Part shown: positions 1 through 7,467 of the stretch, piece after piece | How positions within the stretch are numbered: the stretch's first letter is position 1 | Layout of the letters: every line of letters begins with the position of its first letter | Source of the DNA: an uncultured Alphaproteobacteria bacterium | GTDB lineage: Bacteria > Pseudomonadota > Alphaproteobacteria > RUG11792 | Assembly: GCA_910588255.1 (NCBI GenBank) | Contig: CAJUOM010000006.1 | Coordinates: 1 to 45,072 of the forward strand | Direction: 5' to 3' | DNA length: 45,072 bases | Position numbers and translations under genes: made by a program | The notes under the pieces: model-generated | What the model saw: only the letters and a program-made list of their open reading frames with translations | The model's database searches: none | Told to the model about the DNA's origin: nothing

Positions 1-13
1 AAAAAAAGGTTAA

Positions 14-205
14 TTTTCCCTTAATTTTACTTCCTTTTATTTGGAAAAGTATTTTGAGGGAGAGGAATTAGCGGAGATATTTGATGTATCTCGTATAACA
101 ATTTGGCAAGCAGTAAAGAGACTTGAGGAAATAGAAATGATAGAGAAGGAAAAACTATCAGAGAGATATACGAATCACACATATTCATATACATTGAAAG
201 GATAG
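14..205 (+). pseudogene. winged-helix DNA-binding protein remnant
   Basis: An open frame follows a stop at 11-13 and ends with TAG at 203-205. It encodes a helix-turn-helix-like segment (EELAEIFDVSRITIWQAVKR) followed by a basic stretch, the pattern of a winged-helix regulator or replication-initiator domain. No ATG precedes the HTH; a TTG at 41-43 is the only plausible start, with no clear ribosome binding site. I read it as the 3' end of a decayed gene. Two further short frames follow on the same strand, so this is probably leftover accessory or plasmid-like DNA. The family is not identified. Confidence 0.4.
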
Positions 206-208
206 AAA

Positions 209-373
209 ATGGCTGTTTCGAATGCTAAAAACTTAACAAACAGTAATAATTTAAATAATAAATTATTTAAATACAAATCTTTAATAAATCATGATAATGA
301 GTTAGCGAAAAAAGATACGAGAGAGATACCGCAGGTGACAGAAGCAAATCCAGAGAAACCCTATCTAAAATAA
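209..373 (+). CDS. small hypothetical protein, Asn/Lys-rich, 54 aa
   Basis: A 54-codon frame starts with ATG three bases after the stop of the preceding HTH remnant and ends with TAA. The peptide is polar, with an Asn/Leu/Lys-rich N-terminal half and no membrane segment or recognisable motif. The close spacing suggests it was once co-transcribed with the HTH fragment. It may be a remnant rather than a working gene. I do not recognise it. Confidence 0.3.
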   Translation: MAVSNAKNLTNSNNLNNKLFKYKSLINHDNELAKKDTREIPQVTEANPEKPYLK

Positions 374-400
374 TCGTACTTGTGCTAAATTATATGGGAG

Positions 401-559
401 ATGTATGATGCAGTGAAGGAAGTACTAGGGGAGAAGCTGAGTTTCAGATTGACGAAGGAAATATCTAGATGGATGGGAGCAGCAAGGAATACGTACTTCC
501 AGACATTGGAGAAGTGGCGAAGGTTTTTACAAGCCATTTATGAAACGCCAAGATTATAA
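401..559 (+). pseudogene. short basic ORF, possible C-terminal remnant of an accessory protein
   Basis: A 52-codon frame begins at ATG 401 and ends with TAA at 557-559. The peptide is Arg/Lys/Trp-rich and helical-looking (KEISRWMGAARNTYF). Its composition suggests the C-terminal helix of a nucleic-acid-binding protein such as a replication initiator, but I cannot assign it. G-rich codon use in this stretch differs from the AT-rich neighbours, which hints at separate origin. It lies just before the groEL terminator and reads toward it. Confidence 0.3.
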
Positions 560-587
560 AACGATTTGAGAATCACTGATCAATATA

Positions 588-613
588 AGGCGATGAAATA
601 TATTCCATCGCCT
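588..613 (-). terminator. hairpin terminator of groES-groEL
   Basis: A perfect 8-bp inverted repeat (AGGCGATG / CATCGCCT) with a 10-nt loop lies about 26 bp past the groEL stop on the minus strand. It is followed on that strand by a short TA-rich tail (TTATATTG). The U-run is weak, so efficiency is uncertain, but the position is right for the end of the groESL transcript. Confidence 0.6.
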
Positions 614-638
614 AAAAAGGAAAAGATATGTATTTTTA

Positions 639-2279
639 TCAATACATTCCACCCATACCGCCCATTCCTGGATTTGGCATTTCAGGAGCTGCTTTTGGTT
701 CTGGTTTGTCAACTATAACACACTCTGTTGTGAGTAACAAACCAGCAATGGAAGCAGCATCTTGCAAAGCTGTCCTGACAACTTTTGTTGGGTCTATTAT
801 TCCGGCTTTGATCATGTCTGTATATGTGTCAGAAGAAGCATCATAACCAAAATGGAAATCTTTGTTATCCAAAATCTTATAAATAACTACAGATCCTTCA
901 ACTCCGGCATTGTTTGAAATTTGACGAGCAGGAGCCATTAATGCATGACGTATTATATTGATACCGATCTTTTGATCTTCATTATCTGTTTTTAATGAAT
1001 CGAGTTTTTCAATAGATCTCAATAAAGCAACACCACCTCCAGGAACAACACCTTCTTCAATAGCCGCTTTTGTTGCATGCATTGCATCATCAACTCTGTC
1101 TTTCTTTTCTTTGACTTCAACTTCGGTTGCTCCACCAACTCTGATCACAGCGACGCCACCTGCTAATTTTGCGAGTCTTTCTTTGAGTTTTTCAATATCA
1201 TATTCAGATGTTGAAGACTCAATTTGAGCTTTGATCTGTCCACATCTTGCTTTGATGTCTTCTTTGCTTCCTGCACCTTCAACTATTGTTGTATCATCTT
1301 TTGTTATAGTGATTTTCTTTGCAGAACCGAGCATTGTTATATTAACATTTTCAAGTTTAATTCCAACATCTTCAGAAATTAAAGTTCCTCCTGTTAAAAT
1401 AGCAATATCTTCGAGCATTGCTTTTCTTCTATCACCAAATCCTGGAGCTTTGACAGCAGCAACTCTCAAACCACCACGTAATTTATTAACAACCAAAGTT
1501 GCTAAAGCTTCACCTTCGATATCTTCTGCAATTATCAAAAGAGGACGTCCTGATTGAACAACAGCTTCTAAAACAGGAAGAATTGGTTGCAATCCGGATA
1601 ATTTCTTTTCATGAATTAAAATATATGGATTTTCTAATTCGGCTGTCATTTTTTCTGCATTAGTAACAAAATATGGAGAAATATATCCTTTATCGAATTG
1701 CATTCCTTCAACAACATCAAGTTCAGTTTGGAAAGATTTTGCTTCCTCAATTGTTATAACACCTTCTTTTCCAACTTTCTCAACAGCATTGGCAAGCATT
1801 TCTCCAATTTCTTTTTCTCCATTTGCAGAAATTGCTCCAACTTGAACTATTTCTTCATTTGTAGAAACGGGTTTTGATTTTTCTTTTAAGAAATTAACAG
1901 TTGAATCAACCGCCATATTAATACCGCGAAGTAAATCCATAGGATTTGCCCCTGCTGCAACAGATTTGATTCCTTCAGTTAAAATAGCTTGAGCTAAAAC
2001 AGTTGCTGTTGTTGTTCCATCTCCTGCGAGATCTGAAGTTTTGTTAGCAACTTCTTTCACCATTTGAGCTCCAACATTTTCGAATTTATCTGTAACTTCT
2101 ATTTCCTTCGCAACAGAAACTCCGTCTTTTGTTATTCTTGGAGCGCCATATGACTTTTCTATCAAAACATTACGCCCTTTTGGCCCCATAGTAACTTTTA
2201 CAGCATTAGCAAGAGTGTTAACACCTTTTAAAATACCATCTCTAGCTTCTGTACTAAATCTAATTTCTTTTGTTGACAT
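639..2279 (-). CDS. groEL: chaperonin GroEL (Hsp60), 546 aa
   Basis: This is the ATP-dependent 60-kDa chaperonin that forms the tetradecameric folding chamber with GroES in the cytosol. The full-length product carries the nucleotide-site motif DGTTTATVL (near residue 87, with the catalytic Asp), VGGATEVEVKEKKDRVDDA before the second ATP-site region, and the classic Gly/Met-rich tail ending GMGGMGGMY. Length matches the family (about 545). An AGGAG ribosome site precedes the ATG. It lies 19 bp downstream of groES in the same transcript, driven by the promoter and CIRCE operator upstream of groES. No damage is seen. Confidence 0.98.
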   Translation of the reverse strand: MSTKEIRFSTEARDGILKGVNTLANAVKVTMGPKGRNVLIEKSYGAPRITKDGVSVAKEIEVTDKFENVGAQMVKEVANKTSDLAGDGTTTATVLAQAILTEGIKSVAAGANPMDLLRGINMAVDSTVNFLKEKSKPVSTNEEIVQVGAISANGEKEIGEMLANAVEKVGKEGVITIEEAKSFQTELDVVEGMQFDKGYISPYFVTNAEKMTAELENPYILIHEKKLSGLQPILPVLEAVVQSGRPLLIIAEDIEGEALATLVVNKLRGGLRVAAVKAPGFGDRRKAMLEDIAILTGGTLISEDVGIKLENVNITMLGSAKKITITKDDTTIVEGAGSKEDIKARCGQIKAQIESSTSEYDIEKLKERLAKLAGGVAVIRVGGATEVEVKEKKDRVDDAMHATKAAIEEGVVPGGGVALLRSIEKLDSLKTDNEDQKIGINIIRHALMAPARQISNNAGVEGSVVIYKILDNKDFHFGYDASSDTYTDMIKAGIIDPTKVVRTALQDAASIAGLLLTTECVIVDKPEPKAAPEMPNPGMGGMGGMY

Positions 2280-2298
2280 AATTATATTCTCCTAAAAA

Positions 2299-2586
2299 TT
2301 ATTCAAAAATTCCCATAATATCGGATTCTTTCATGACTAAATAGTCTTTTCCATTGAGTTTTATTTCATTTCCTGACCATTTTCCAAAAAGAACTTTATC
2401 GCCAGGTTTTACTTGCAAAGCAACAATATCTCCTTTTTCGGATCTTGTTCCTTGACCAACCGCAATAACTTTGCCTTCCATTGGTTTTTCTTTTGCCGTA
2501 TCTGGAATAATAATTCCGCCGGCTGTTTTTTCTTCAGATTCTAATCTTTCAACTAATACCCTGTCATATAAAGGTTTAAAATTCAT
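2299..2586 (-). CDS. groES: co-chaperonin GroES (Hsp10), 95 aa
   Basis: This heptameric lid caps GroEL and regulates its ATPase. The protein has the family's usual length. It starts NFKPLYDRVLVERLE, has the mobile loop (EEKTAGGIIIPDTAKEKP, about residues 18-35), and later the GDKVLFGKWSG strand. An AAGGAG site precedes the ATG. It is the first gene of the heat-shock operon, with a sigma70-type promoter and a CIRCE inverted repeat in its leader. Confidence 0.98.
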   Translation of the reverse strand: MNFKPLYDRVLVERLESEEKTAGGIIIPDTAKEKPMEGKVIAVGQGTRSEKGDIVALQVKPGDKVLFGKWSGNEIKLNGKDYLVMKESDIMGIFE

Positions 2587-2605
2587 TTTATTCTCCTTAT
2601 TAATA

Positions 2606-2632
2606 TTAGCAATCTATGCTCTCGAGTGCTAT
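2606..2632 (-). promoter_or_regulatory. CIRCE operator (HrcA binding site)
   Basis: The plus strand reads TTAGCAATC, then exactly 9 bases, then GAGTGCTAT. This matches the CIRCE consensus TTAGCACTC-N9-GAGTGCTAA at 8 of 9 positions in each arm. It overlaps the predicted transcription start of groES and the downstream edge of the -10 box, the standard place for HrcA repression. A genomic hrcA would therefore be expected. Confidence 0.88.
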
Positions 2633-2659
2633 TCTAACTCAATTTTTTAAAGCTGTCAA
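2631..2659 (-). promoter_or_regulatory. groESL sigma70 promoter
   Basis: On the minus strand a perfect -35 TTGACA (2654-2659) is separated by 17 bp from -10 TAGAAT (2631-2636). Transcription would start near 2624, inside the CIRCE operator, giving a leader of about 40 nt before the groES ATG. Confidence 0.8.
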
Positions 2660-2750
2660 ACAATATTTTTATACTGTATAAGATCAAACAGAAGTGAAAG
2701 AAAAATGGATAGGTTAAAATGGTCTTTTGTGAATAATAAAAAAGTCTCCT

Positions 2751-2992
2751 AAAATATATTTGAAATTATAAGGAAAATAAGATCTGAGCACAAAACTTAT
2801 GGAAAGACTATGATATCTGTAATTTTAAGAAGAGATTATAATATTGAAATTAGTAAAAGTTCTATGGAAAGGATCTTTAAGAAACTAGGATTACAAAAGC
2901 CGTTATCAAGTCCTAGATATAGAAAACATAGGAAATGCCGTGTTAGTTATTATACATACTCCCTTGCCGATATTTTCCAGCGACAATATTGA
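2751..2992 (+). pseudogene. transposase remnant (IS3/IS481-like integrase)
   Basis: The frame reads IRSEHKTYGKTMISVILRR and then SSMERIFKKLGLQKPLSSPRYRKHR. This is the helical region just before the DDE catalytic core in IS3/IS481-type transposases. The frame stops at 2990-2992 and lacks the DDE residues, so only a fragment remains. No terminal inverted repeats or target-site duplications are evident. It indicates past insertion-sequence activity between groESL and the next gene. The IS-family assignment is tentative. Confidence 0.6.
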
Positions 2993-3176
2993 GATGAATG
3001 AACATTTTTCTCATCCATGTTACGAAGGCTATCTTTTTTCATTTACACAAACTTCTGGATAACCTCCGTTTTCCCACTCTTCGTTATTTATTTTTAATTG
3101 ATTCGTGTTGCTTTTTCATAACACCTCCAATACACATGGCTATTATTCCCAATGTATACCCTATCTGAACCATAAA

Positions 3177-3746
3177 CTAGGTAGCTACCCCATTTATCGC
3201 TAAAATAAAGACTGTCTGACCCTGGGTATTTTTCAAATATAGAACTTTCTCGTATAGAACTATCATCCGCGTATCCAGATTCGATCCATACAGTTCCATT
3301 TTTTCCAGCAAAACGTTGTGTCTTTCTCTTAGGTTATTAACTACACCGATGAATTTCCCTAGCTCAAGCGATCCATTTCTAACAATCTCGCAGGGTACAG
3401 TAGCGTCTATACGTACATCGAACCCCTTTGGATCTGCAGTATCTTTATGGAAGGTATGTCCATAACAGTTACTTATCGCATTTCGTAAATTTGTTGTCTC
3501 AGCAACTTTAGGGGTCATTCTAGCTCTCTCTTGCATTTCAATACGTTCCATTAGAGTTTGGTTATCTGCTTCTTGGCCCATATCAGCAGATGTTGAATTT
3601 GTTGAAGCCATATGAATTGCGATAAGTCTATCTTTTTCACTTTGACTTAAATTTTTCCAAATAGCATCTGTATTCATTGATGATGCACTAACGTTTACAC
3701 TTTCAAGCATGGAAATCATGCTTATTCCTAATAAAAATTTTTTCAT
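3177..3746 (-). CDS. secreted hypothetical protein, 189 aa
   Basis: The start is well supported by GGGAGA seven bases before the ATG. The first 23 residues form a signal peptide (short K-K head, hydrophobic core, cleavage near VSA-SS). The mature part is mixed helical and polar, with a Met/Gln/Glu-rich early region, two Cys (in NAISNCYGH and VPCEIVRNG) that could form one disulfide, and no catalytic motif I recognise. It is probably periplasmic or exported. It stands alone; 391 bases without a gene separate it from the response regulator upstream. Function is unknown. Confidence 0.65.
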   Translation of the reverse strand: MKKFLLGISMISMLESVNVSASSMNTDAIWKNLSQSEKDRLIAIHMASTNSTSADMGQEADNQTLMERIEMQERARMTPKVAETTNLRNAISNCYGHTFHKDTADPKGFDVRIDATVPCEIVRNGSLELGKFIGVVNNLRERHNVLLEKMELYGSNLDTRMIVLYEKVLYLKNTQGQTVFILAINGVAT

Positions 3747-4137
3747 AGGGATTCTCCCGTAAAAATATTAAACCTTCTACTTATAGTAGATCACACACAA
3801 AAAAATGTATATACAAAAATTTTTTTGTATTTTTAAAATAACTAGTTACCCCCTAAAAATATCTAAAATTTTATGGGATTTTTTATTTTTTGACATATAA
3901 GCAATATGATGTATATCCTGAAATTAAGAATGCATTATAACACTCCCTACCTTAACAGGAAAACTTAAATAATTAACTGAATATTTAAGTAGTATTGTTT
4001 ATGTAAAAACTATTTCGAAAGGAAAGCAACTAATTATAATGTTACTTGAAAGAGAATCTAAATATCTCATGTAAATCAAAATATTAAGATTATAGTAGAA
4101 AATGGCTTTATATAAAGTTTGCCAAATACAATTCTTC
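3747..4137. other. intergenic region with a repeat cassette copy and a palindrome
   Basis: No gene is visible. On the plus strand, 3862-3896 is one copy of the conserved TCTAAAATTTTATGGGA...TTGACAT block found also near 17040 and 28830. An 18-bp spacer then leads to TATCCT at 3914-3919. An AT-rich inverted repeat follows (ACTTAAATA 3963-3971 / TATTTAAGT 3982-3990). Read on the minus strand, that repeat is followed by TTTT and might also terminate the response-regulator transcript. Confidence 0.5.
3862..3919 (+). promoter_or_regulatory. repeat cassette copy 3: conserved block plus TTGACA-18-TATCCT
   Basis: The conserved AT-rich block ends in TTGACA at 3890-3895; TATCCT lies at 3914-3919 after 18 bp. 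The bases after the -10 (GAAATTAAGAA) match those after the -10 of the copy at 17001. Orientation is plus, so any transcript runs antisense toward the response-regulator gene that ends at 4138. Promoter activity is inferred. Confidence 0.5.
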
Positions 4138-4821
4138 TCAATTGTTTATATATAGTCCATAACCGATATAACGTATGGTTCTTATGATAGTTGGGGATTT
4201 TGGATTATCCCCTATTTTTTTCCTCAATCGATTAATTTGAACATCTATAGTTCTATCAGAAACTTGAAAGGATAGTTTTTTTGCCAATTCCACTCTGGAG
4301 AAAGGTTTATTCGGACGCATAGAAAGGGTTTTCAATAAATCCAACTCTGTTGTTGATAAATTTACAATTTCTGAATTCATTTTTAACTCACCATTATTTA
4401 AATTAAACTCACAATTTCCAAATTTTAAAACAGAAATAGGCTGCAAGTTACAAGTTCTTCTTAATAGTGAATTAATTCTGGCAACAAGATCTTTCGTTTC
4501 AAAAGGTTTTGTCACATAATCATCGAATCCCGAATTAAATCCTTCAACTTTCTTATCTATATCATCAACGGCAGTTAGCATGATAGCTGGAATATCTTTT
4601 AAATGAGAAGCAGAATTTCGCAATGATTTAATAAATTCAATACCACTTTCATTAGGCATCATCCAATCAACAATTATTAAATCAAAATACTCTTCATTTA
4701 AAGTTGTACAAGCGCGTGTTGCAGAAAAAACCCCATATGCGTCAAAATTATTTATTTTTAAAACAGAAACAATTAATGAAAGTAGCCGTTCATCATCATC
4801 TATAACAAGTATTTTTTTCAT
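4138..4821 (-). CDS. OmpR-family response regulator, 227 aa
   Basis: A two-domain transcription factor. The receiver (about 1-120) has the acidic pocket D8-D9-D10, phospho-acceptor D52 (IIVDWMMP) and the conserved Lys in VTKPFE. The C-terminal winged helix (about 130-227) has the OmpR/PhoB pattern RTIDVQINRLRKKIGD and RTIRYIGYG. No histidine kinase is nearby, so its partner must be elsewhere. It begins one base after the stop of the 412-aa secreted protein, with an AAGGA site inside that gene's 3' end, so the two are translationally linked. The target is unknown. Confidence 0.9.
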   Translation of the reverse strand: MKKILVIDDDERLLSLIVSVLKINNFDAYGVFSATRACTTLNEEYFDLIIVDWMMPNESGIEFIKSLRNSASHLKDIPAIMLTAVDDIDKKVEGFNSGFDDYVTKPFETKDLVARINSLLRRTCNLQPISVLKFGNCEFNLNNGELKMNSEIVNLSTTELDLLKTLSMRPNKPFSRVELAKKLSFQVSDRTIDVQINRLRKKIGDNPKSPTIIRTIRYIGYGLYINN

Positions 4822-4822
4822 A

Positions 4823-6061
4823 TTACAAATCCTTAATATAACCTGATTTTATTGTCTTCTGCTCTTTTATTTCTTTAATTGCATTCTTTATATGCTCATT
4901 ATCATTAGATTTTATTATAATAAATAACTTTCCTTTGAGATTATTAGTTATGAGTAAAAAATCATTTTTTTTGTTTGGAATTTTAGATTGTATTTCCGAA
5001 AGCGCTGGATCTCCTAGATTGTTTCCAATGAATATAGTAGAAAATCCATATGGTTTGAAAGATATTTGTTTTATTGGAAAACTCGATTTTAATTCATTCA
5101 AACAATTTTCCAAATCTATCCCACTTTCAATGATTAACGAAACATTAGATAACATTACGTTATATTCTAAATTTGACTTCGGATATTGTAATTCCACGAT
5201 TTTTATATAAGAATTAAAAAAGTTATTATCAAGAGGAGTACCTGATTTTAAATATTTTTGAACCAAAGGGAAAAGCGCAGTTGAAATTTTATTAATATTT
5301 TCATCAGGATGTTTTTGCCTTGGTCCATCAGAGTTATTTAATAAAATCGAATGAATCCAGATTTCCCCAATCGTATAAGCCAAAACTTCATTCAACAAAA
5401 AATATGCGGCTTTTCCATGTTTGGAATAATGATTTATGAAATATTTTTCCATAGAAATTTTATTTCCTTGTGACATAGTTTCAAAAAGGTGATTGCAGAT
5501 TTTTCGATATATCATGAAAATGTTAATTGTCTTTTTTCCATAATTAAATCTTAAAAATAAATTATTTACAATTCTTTCTGCATAAGAACCACTTTGCTCT
5601 GTCGGATAAATGTAAACCGTAAAAGGTCCGTTTTTCGATAATCTTGTTTTATAAAAATTAAATACCTTATCAAAATCGGATAGTTCTTTTGAAGATATTT
5701 GATTATAGTATGTAACCAACTCTATTTTCCTATCATTTAAGATATCCAAATTATTATCAAATATCCGATCATACTTTAAAAGCGCATTATTCCAAACATT
5801 TGTGAATTTTCCTGTTATATACTTATTTTCAACTTTTTTATTTATTAAGCATTCCAGAAATTCTGCCTTATCAGTTTCTTGATCTTCTGAATTCGTTGCA
5901 AATATGTTATTCAGTTCGTCATAAAGCTTTTCACTTATTGCTTTTTCAAAATATACCTGAGCAAATAACGCAGCATTTCGATTAATTTCAAATTTTATGT
6001 TTGCGCTGCTAGATAAAACACAGTTAATAAATGCAAATAAAAACTTAATAAGCTTTGGCAT
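4823..6061 (-). CDS. exported protein, possibly a degenerate zinc-peptidase-like protein, 412 aa
   Basis: The N-terminus (MPKLIKFLFAFINCVLSSSA) is a signal peptide, so the product should be periplasmic or exported. No family can be assigned with certainty. The region IYRKICNHLF (about 184-193) followed 30-40 residues later by LLNEVLAYTIGEIW (about 222-235) has the layout of a gluzincin (HExxH plus a downstream NE-x-x-A ligand). However, the HExxH positions are R-K-x-x-N, so zinc binding would be lost. It sits between the lytic transglycosylase-like lipoprotein (2 bp away) and the response regulator (1 bp away), suggesting one envelope-related operon. Confidence 0.6.
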   Translation of the reverse strand: MPKLIKFLFAFINCVLSSSANIKFEINRNAALFAQVYFEKAISEKLYDELNNIFATNSEDQETDKAEFLECLINKKVENKYITGKFTNVWNNALLKYDRIFDNNLDILNDRKIELVTYYNQISSKELSDFDKVFNFYKTRLSKNGPFTVYIYPTEQSGSYAERIVNNLFLRFNYGKKTINIFMIYRKICNHLFETMSQGNKISMEKYFINHYSKHGKAAYFLLNEVLAYTIGEIWIHSILLNNSDGPRQKHPDENINKISTALFPLVQKYLKSGTPLDNNFFNSYIKIVELQYPKSNLEYNVMLSNVSLIIESGIDLENCLNELKSSFPIKQISFKPYGFSTIFIGNNLGDPALSEIQSKIPNKKNDFLLITNNLKGKLFIIIKSNDNEHIKNAIKEIKEQKTIKSGYIKDL

Positions 6062-6063
6062 AA

Positions 6064-6612
6064 TTAATGTGATTTTATAATAGAATTATATTTTTTCATG
6101 ACTTTTGCGTAATATACGCGATTATATTTTGATTTACTAGTGTGATAAAACTTTATGGCCTTTTCCCAACTTCTATGTTTCATATATAAGCTTTTTAATA
6201 ATTTTGCTCCATATGAGATATTATTTTCAGGAGTTAACATGCTGTCTATAGATGAAAATTTTGAATGATGGGTTTTATAGTGGATTTGAAGACAGCCAAC
6301 ACTAATGTTTGTGCATTTACAACTAACGGAATCCTCTATAAATCTGACTGCTTTTTCTTTTGAATCGAAATTATAAGGTTTGTTTTTGGCATTTATGGCA
6401 TAAGGTCTATATTGGGATTCAACAGCAGCTATTGAACTCAATATGCCATTTGGAATTCCATTTTCCGATTCTTTTTCAGATATAAGATTTTTAATATATA
6501 ACTTATCATATTTCACAGCATCTTTCATTGAATTGCCAGAAGGATATCTCACAGAGGAACATCCAGAAAACAATAATGTTAAAAAAACAAAATGTATGGT
6601 TTTTATAACCAA
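6064..6612 (-). CDS. lytic transglycosylase-like lipoprotein (SLT domain), 182 aa
   Basis: Such enzymes cleave the MurNAc-GlcNAc bond of peptidoglycan without hydrolysis. I place the start at TTG 6612 because GGAGG lies five bases before it and the product then begins with a clean lipoprotein signal ending in the lipobox LFSGC. A longer frame to 6672 has no such support. The SLT fold is indicated by SIAAVESQYRPYAIN with the catalytic Glu, then SVGCLQIHY and the ISYGAKLL and AIKFYHTSKSKYNRVYYAKV segments. It is short but complete for the family. It is followed by two tightly spaced genes. Confidence 0.75.
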   Translation of the reverse strand: MVIKTIHFVFLTLLFSGCSSVRYPSGNSMKDAVKYDKLYIKNLISEKESENGIPNGILSSIAAVESQYRPYAINAKNKPYNFDSKEKAVRFIEDSVSCKCTNISVGCLQIHYKTHHSKFSSIDSMLTPENNISYGAKLLKSLYMKHRSWEKAIKFYHTSKSKYNRVYYAKVMKKYNSIIKSH

Positions 6613-6735
6613 AATAGCCTCCAAAAATTGATAATATGAATAAATTATATCAAAAAATGACCCCGAAATCAATTTTAACTTTGATGAAAGTATTATTAGG
6701 AAATAGATAAACGTTTTAAAGCCTTGTAAAAATAT

Positions 6736-7464
6736 CTAAATTTTATGATCGTTGATAAGTTGTTTGATAATTCCAGAAGGTATGAAAAACACGAAATACC
6801 AAACTAATCCCTTGACAAAATCTCTAATATCTAATGTAAATAAATAGCAAACTACTAATCCTAAGATCGGAATTAAAAAATTATTAAAATTTTGTTTTAA
6901 TGATAAACCAAAAATAAAACCAAGAGTTCCATAAACTCCTATTATTATATCTATTTTTGTTTTCTCAAAAACACAAGATGATAATGTATAAAGAATAATT
7001 GCAGTAAATAGAAATATCCTTATTCTTCTATCAAAAATGATTTTAGAAAATTTATTATAAGTATGTACTGTTGAAATTCCTAAAAGAAATGTAAATATGA
7101 TTTCTGGCACTTCATGATAACCTTTGTATACTATAGCAAAAGATGTTAATACCAAAGCACACACCCCAAATAATCTGAATTTTAATGAATGTCTATAAAA
7201 TGCGATCCAAAAATAGAACACGGTTGCAAAATATACATGTCCACTTGGAAAGGCATAATTTGATGAAGGAGAACTCACAGGTGGAGATATTTTAAATATA
7301 TCTTTTAAAAGGGTTTTAAAAATCATTACAAAAAGCAATAACAGAATTAAATATTTATAATCATCTCTCTTGGAAATTATATAAAGTATAATCGATGCAA
7401 ACATTAACAATATGTCATTGCTGAAAAGCAGAAAGAAATTTAAGATAAGATTAGCAAATTCCAT
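6736..7464 (-). CDS. PAP2-family membrane protein, 242 aa
   Basis: A multi-pass membrane protein (about six hydrophobic segments) of the type-2 phosphatidic acid phosphatase superfamily, which dephosphorylates lipid phosphates such as undecaprenyl pyrophosphate or lipid A. Motif 2 is intact (FPSGH, about residue 73). Motif 1 is altered (KDIFKISPP, without the usual Arg). Motif 3 keeps its His (YKGYHEVPE) but has lost the canonical Ser-Arg and Asp. Activity is therefore doubtful and the substrate unknown. It starts three bases after lolC/E stops, so it is probably co-transcribed. Confidence 0.7.
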   Translation of the reverse strand: MEFANLILNFFLLFSNDILLMFASIILYIISKRDDYKYLILLLLFVMIFKTLLKDIFKISPPVSSPSSNYAFPSGHVYFATVFYFWIAFYRHSLKFRLFGVCALVLTSFAIVYKGYHEVPEIIFTFLLGISTVHTYNKFSKIIFDRRIRIFLFTAIILYTLSSCVFEKTKIDIIIGVYGTLGFIFGLSLKQNFNNFLIPILGLVVCYLFTLDIRDFVKGLVWYFVFFIPSGIIKQLINDHKI

Positions 7465-7467
7465 AAA

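Noticed and set aside
1231..1557. Plus-strand open frame inside groEL
   Set aside because: Antisense shadow of a strongly conserved gene; no ribosome site, and composition mirrors the GroEL codons.
3000..3176. Short minus-strand frame ending in CVNEKR
   Set aside because: Too short, no start or ribosome site that fits, adjacent to transposase debris.
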